Below are positions 63,344 through 64,000 of a DNA stretch of 64,000 bases, in pieces (positions within the stretch are counted from its first letter, which is position 1; every line of letters starts with the position of its first letter). The notes beneath the pieces were generated by a model. It did no database searches. It was not told the DNA's origin and saw nothing but the letters and a program-made list of their open reading frames with translations. Source of the stretch: Saprospiraceae bacterium (GTDB taxonomy: Bacteria; Bacteroidota; Bacteroidia; Chitinophagales; Saprospiraceae); the NCBI GenBank assembly GCA_016710625.1, contig JADJVK010000002.1:348905-412904 (forward strand), in the 5' to 3' direction. Position numbers and translations under genes: made by a program.

Positions 63344-63884
63344 CAAATTGTTATGCAAACTAGAAATGACTTCACTTTTGTATAAATCGATTCGTAAATT
63401 TTTTTTATTAACTCCAAATTGTTGATTTTTTATTTGAACTATCAGCATAAACTAAGAACTAAATATTTTTTGTAATTGTATTTAAAATGTTGAAAAGTTA
63501 TAGAAATTAATCTTAGGAAGCGAAGAATTAACTAATACAAAAGATATTAAGATATAATAGAGTATAGATTTGAAAGTAACCTACAAACCTTACATTTAGA
63601 TTAGTTAGTTAATATCGACTTTTTGGGCTTCAATTATTTACTATTTAGTTTGTATTTTTCAAATCTTTCATTTATTTTTAATCTTTAATGATAATTTTTT
63701 AAATTAAAACAAATGAAATTTGAATAAAAGTGTATACCTATTGTAAAGGATCAGTATTAGTTCAACTTGTAAAGTGGACTTTTGTGCAGTTAAATTCCTT
63801 TTCAATGAAGGGGGGACTTCATCTTTCTTTTTTGTTAACTGATATTCTAAGAACTACAGTACTACTCAATAAACATTTAAATTT
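63344..63884. other. AT-rich intergenic stretch without recognised feature
   Basis: About 540 bases between the TIR gene and the patatin-like start. I found no open frame of note, hairpin terminator, tRNA or clear promoter box. Confidence 0.5.
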
Positions 63885-64000
63885 ATGAACTACGAACTTT
63901 TAAATAGACTATCTACAAACAAACCTAAAAATACTTTCATTAGATGGTGGAGGAATTAGAGGAGCTTTATCACTTGGGTACTTAAAAAATTGAAATAATT
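63885..64000 (+). CDS. Patatin-like phospholipase, 5' part only (frameshifted, runs off the window)
   Basis: From the ATG at 63885 the protein reads MNYELLNRLSTNKPK and then, after a one-base shift near 63935, ILSLDGGGIRGALSLGYLK. DGGGIRG is the oxyanion-hole motif of patatin-like phospholipases, just before the GxSxG serine that would lie beyond the window. Another shift near 63990 is likely. Such enzymes cleave membrane lipids, and in CBASS defence (CapV) they act as the killing effector. Whether this one belongs to a defence system cannot be settled here; its neighbour is a TIR-domain NTPase. Confidence 0.65.

Overview
This window is AT-rich and reads as a chromosome segment of a Bacteroidota bacterium. 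The signs are three SusC/SusD-type outer-membrane loci, type IX secretion (T9SS) sorting domains of both the A and B kinds, SprB-like repeats, a long NusB of the Bacteroidota type, TAnnTTTG promoter boxes, and little use of Shine-Dalgarno sites. Giant HYR-repeat surface proteins make a Saprospiraceae-like organism plausible, but that is inference. No tRNA, rRNA or CRISPR array was recognised.

Layout. 1-10.6 kb: the 3' part of one giant T9SS-exported HYR-repeat protein, in five reading-frame pieces. 10.7-20.4 kb: housekeeping and envelope genes (ACP phosphodiesterase-like protein, ferredoxin, DUF4442, TonB receptor, DoxX/MauE-like membrane protein, nusB, an HHH outer-membrane protein and a small T9SS type B protein). 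20.4-24.3 kb, minus strand: a polysaccharide operon (two FkbM methyltransferases, GT2, flippase). 24.5-30.1 kb: small secreted proteins, a second GT2 and a large glycine-rich, SprB-like T9SS protein. 30.2-41.8 kb: pdxJ, an intact SusC/SusD pair, then a paralogous SusC/SusD/lipoprotein locus broken many times. 41.8-49.1 kb, minus strand: a tightly coupled five-gene cassette, SWIM, DUF5691, MoxR AAA+ ATPase, DUF5682 and VWA. 49.2-53.6 kb: a third SusC/SusD pair. 53.8-56.9 kb, minus strand: selD (short at its C-terminus), 3-hydroxyacyl-CoA dehydrogenase and a KdnB-like Kdo oxidase. 57.1-59.7 kb: a LytTR regulator and TPR sensor kinase. 59.7-64 kb: an XRE-type regulator, a 21-bp A-tract tandem repeat, a broken LRR-ROC-COR-TIR gene and the start of a patatin-like phospholipase.

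The two systems most worth attention are the MoxR/VWA/DUF5682/DUF5691/SWIM cassette and the right-edge LRR-ROC-TIR plus patatin pair. The cassette's genes abut or overlap and look like one AAA+-driven machine of unknown substrate. The right-edge pair has the look of an NTPase-regulated defence locus with NAD-cleaving and lipid-cleaving effectors.

A strong caution applies throughout. Many genes are split by single-base shifts, mostly one-base losses in short homopolymers, while the protein families stay recognisable on both sides. Residual assembly error is the simplest explanation. I therefore describe split genes as single loci and give approximate break positions.
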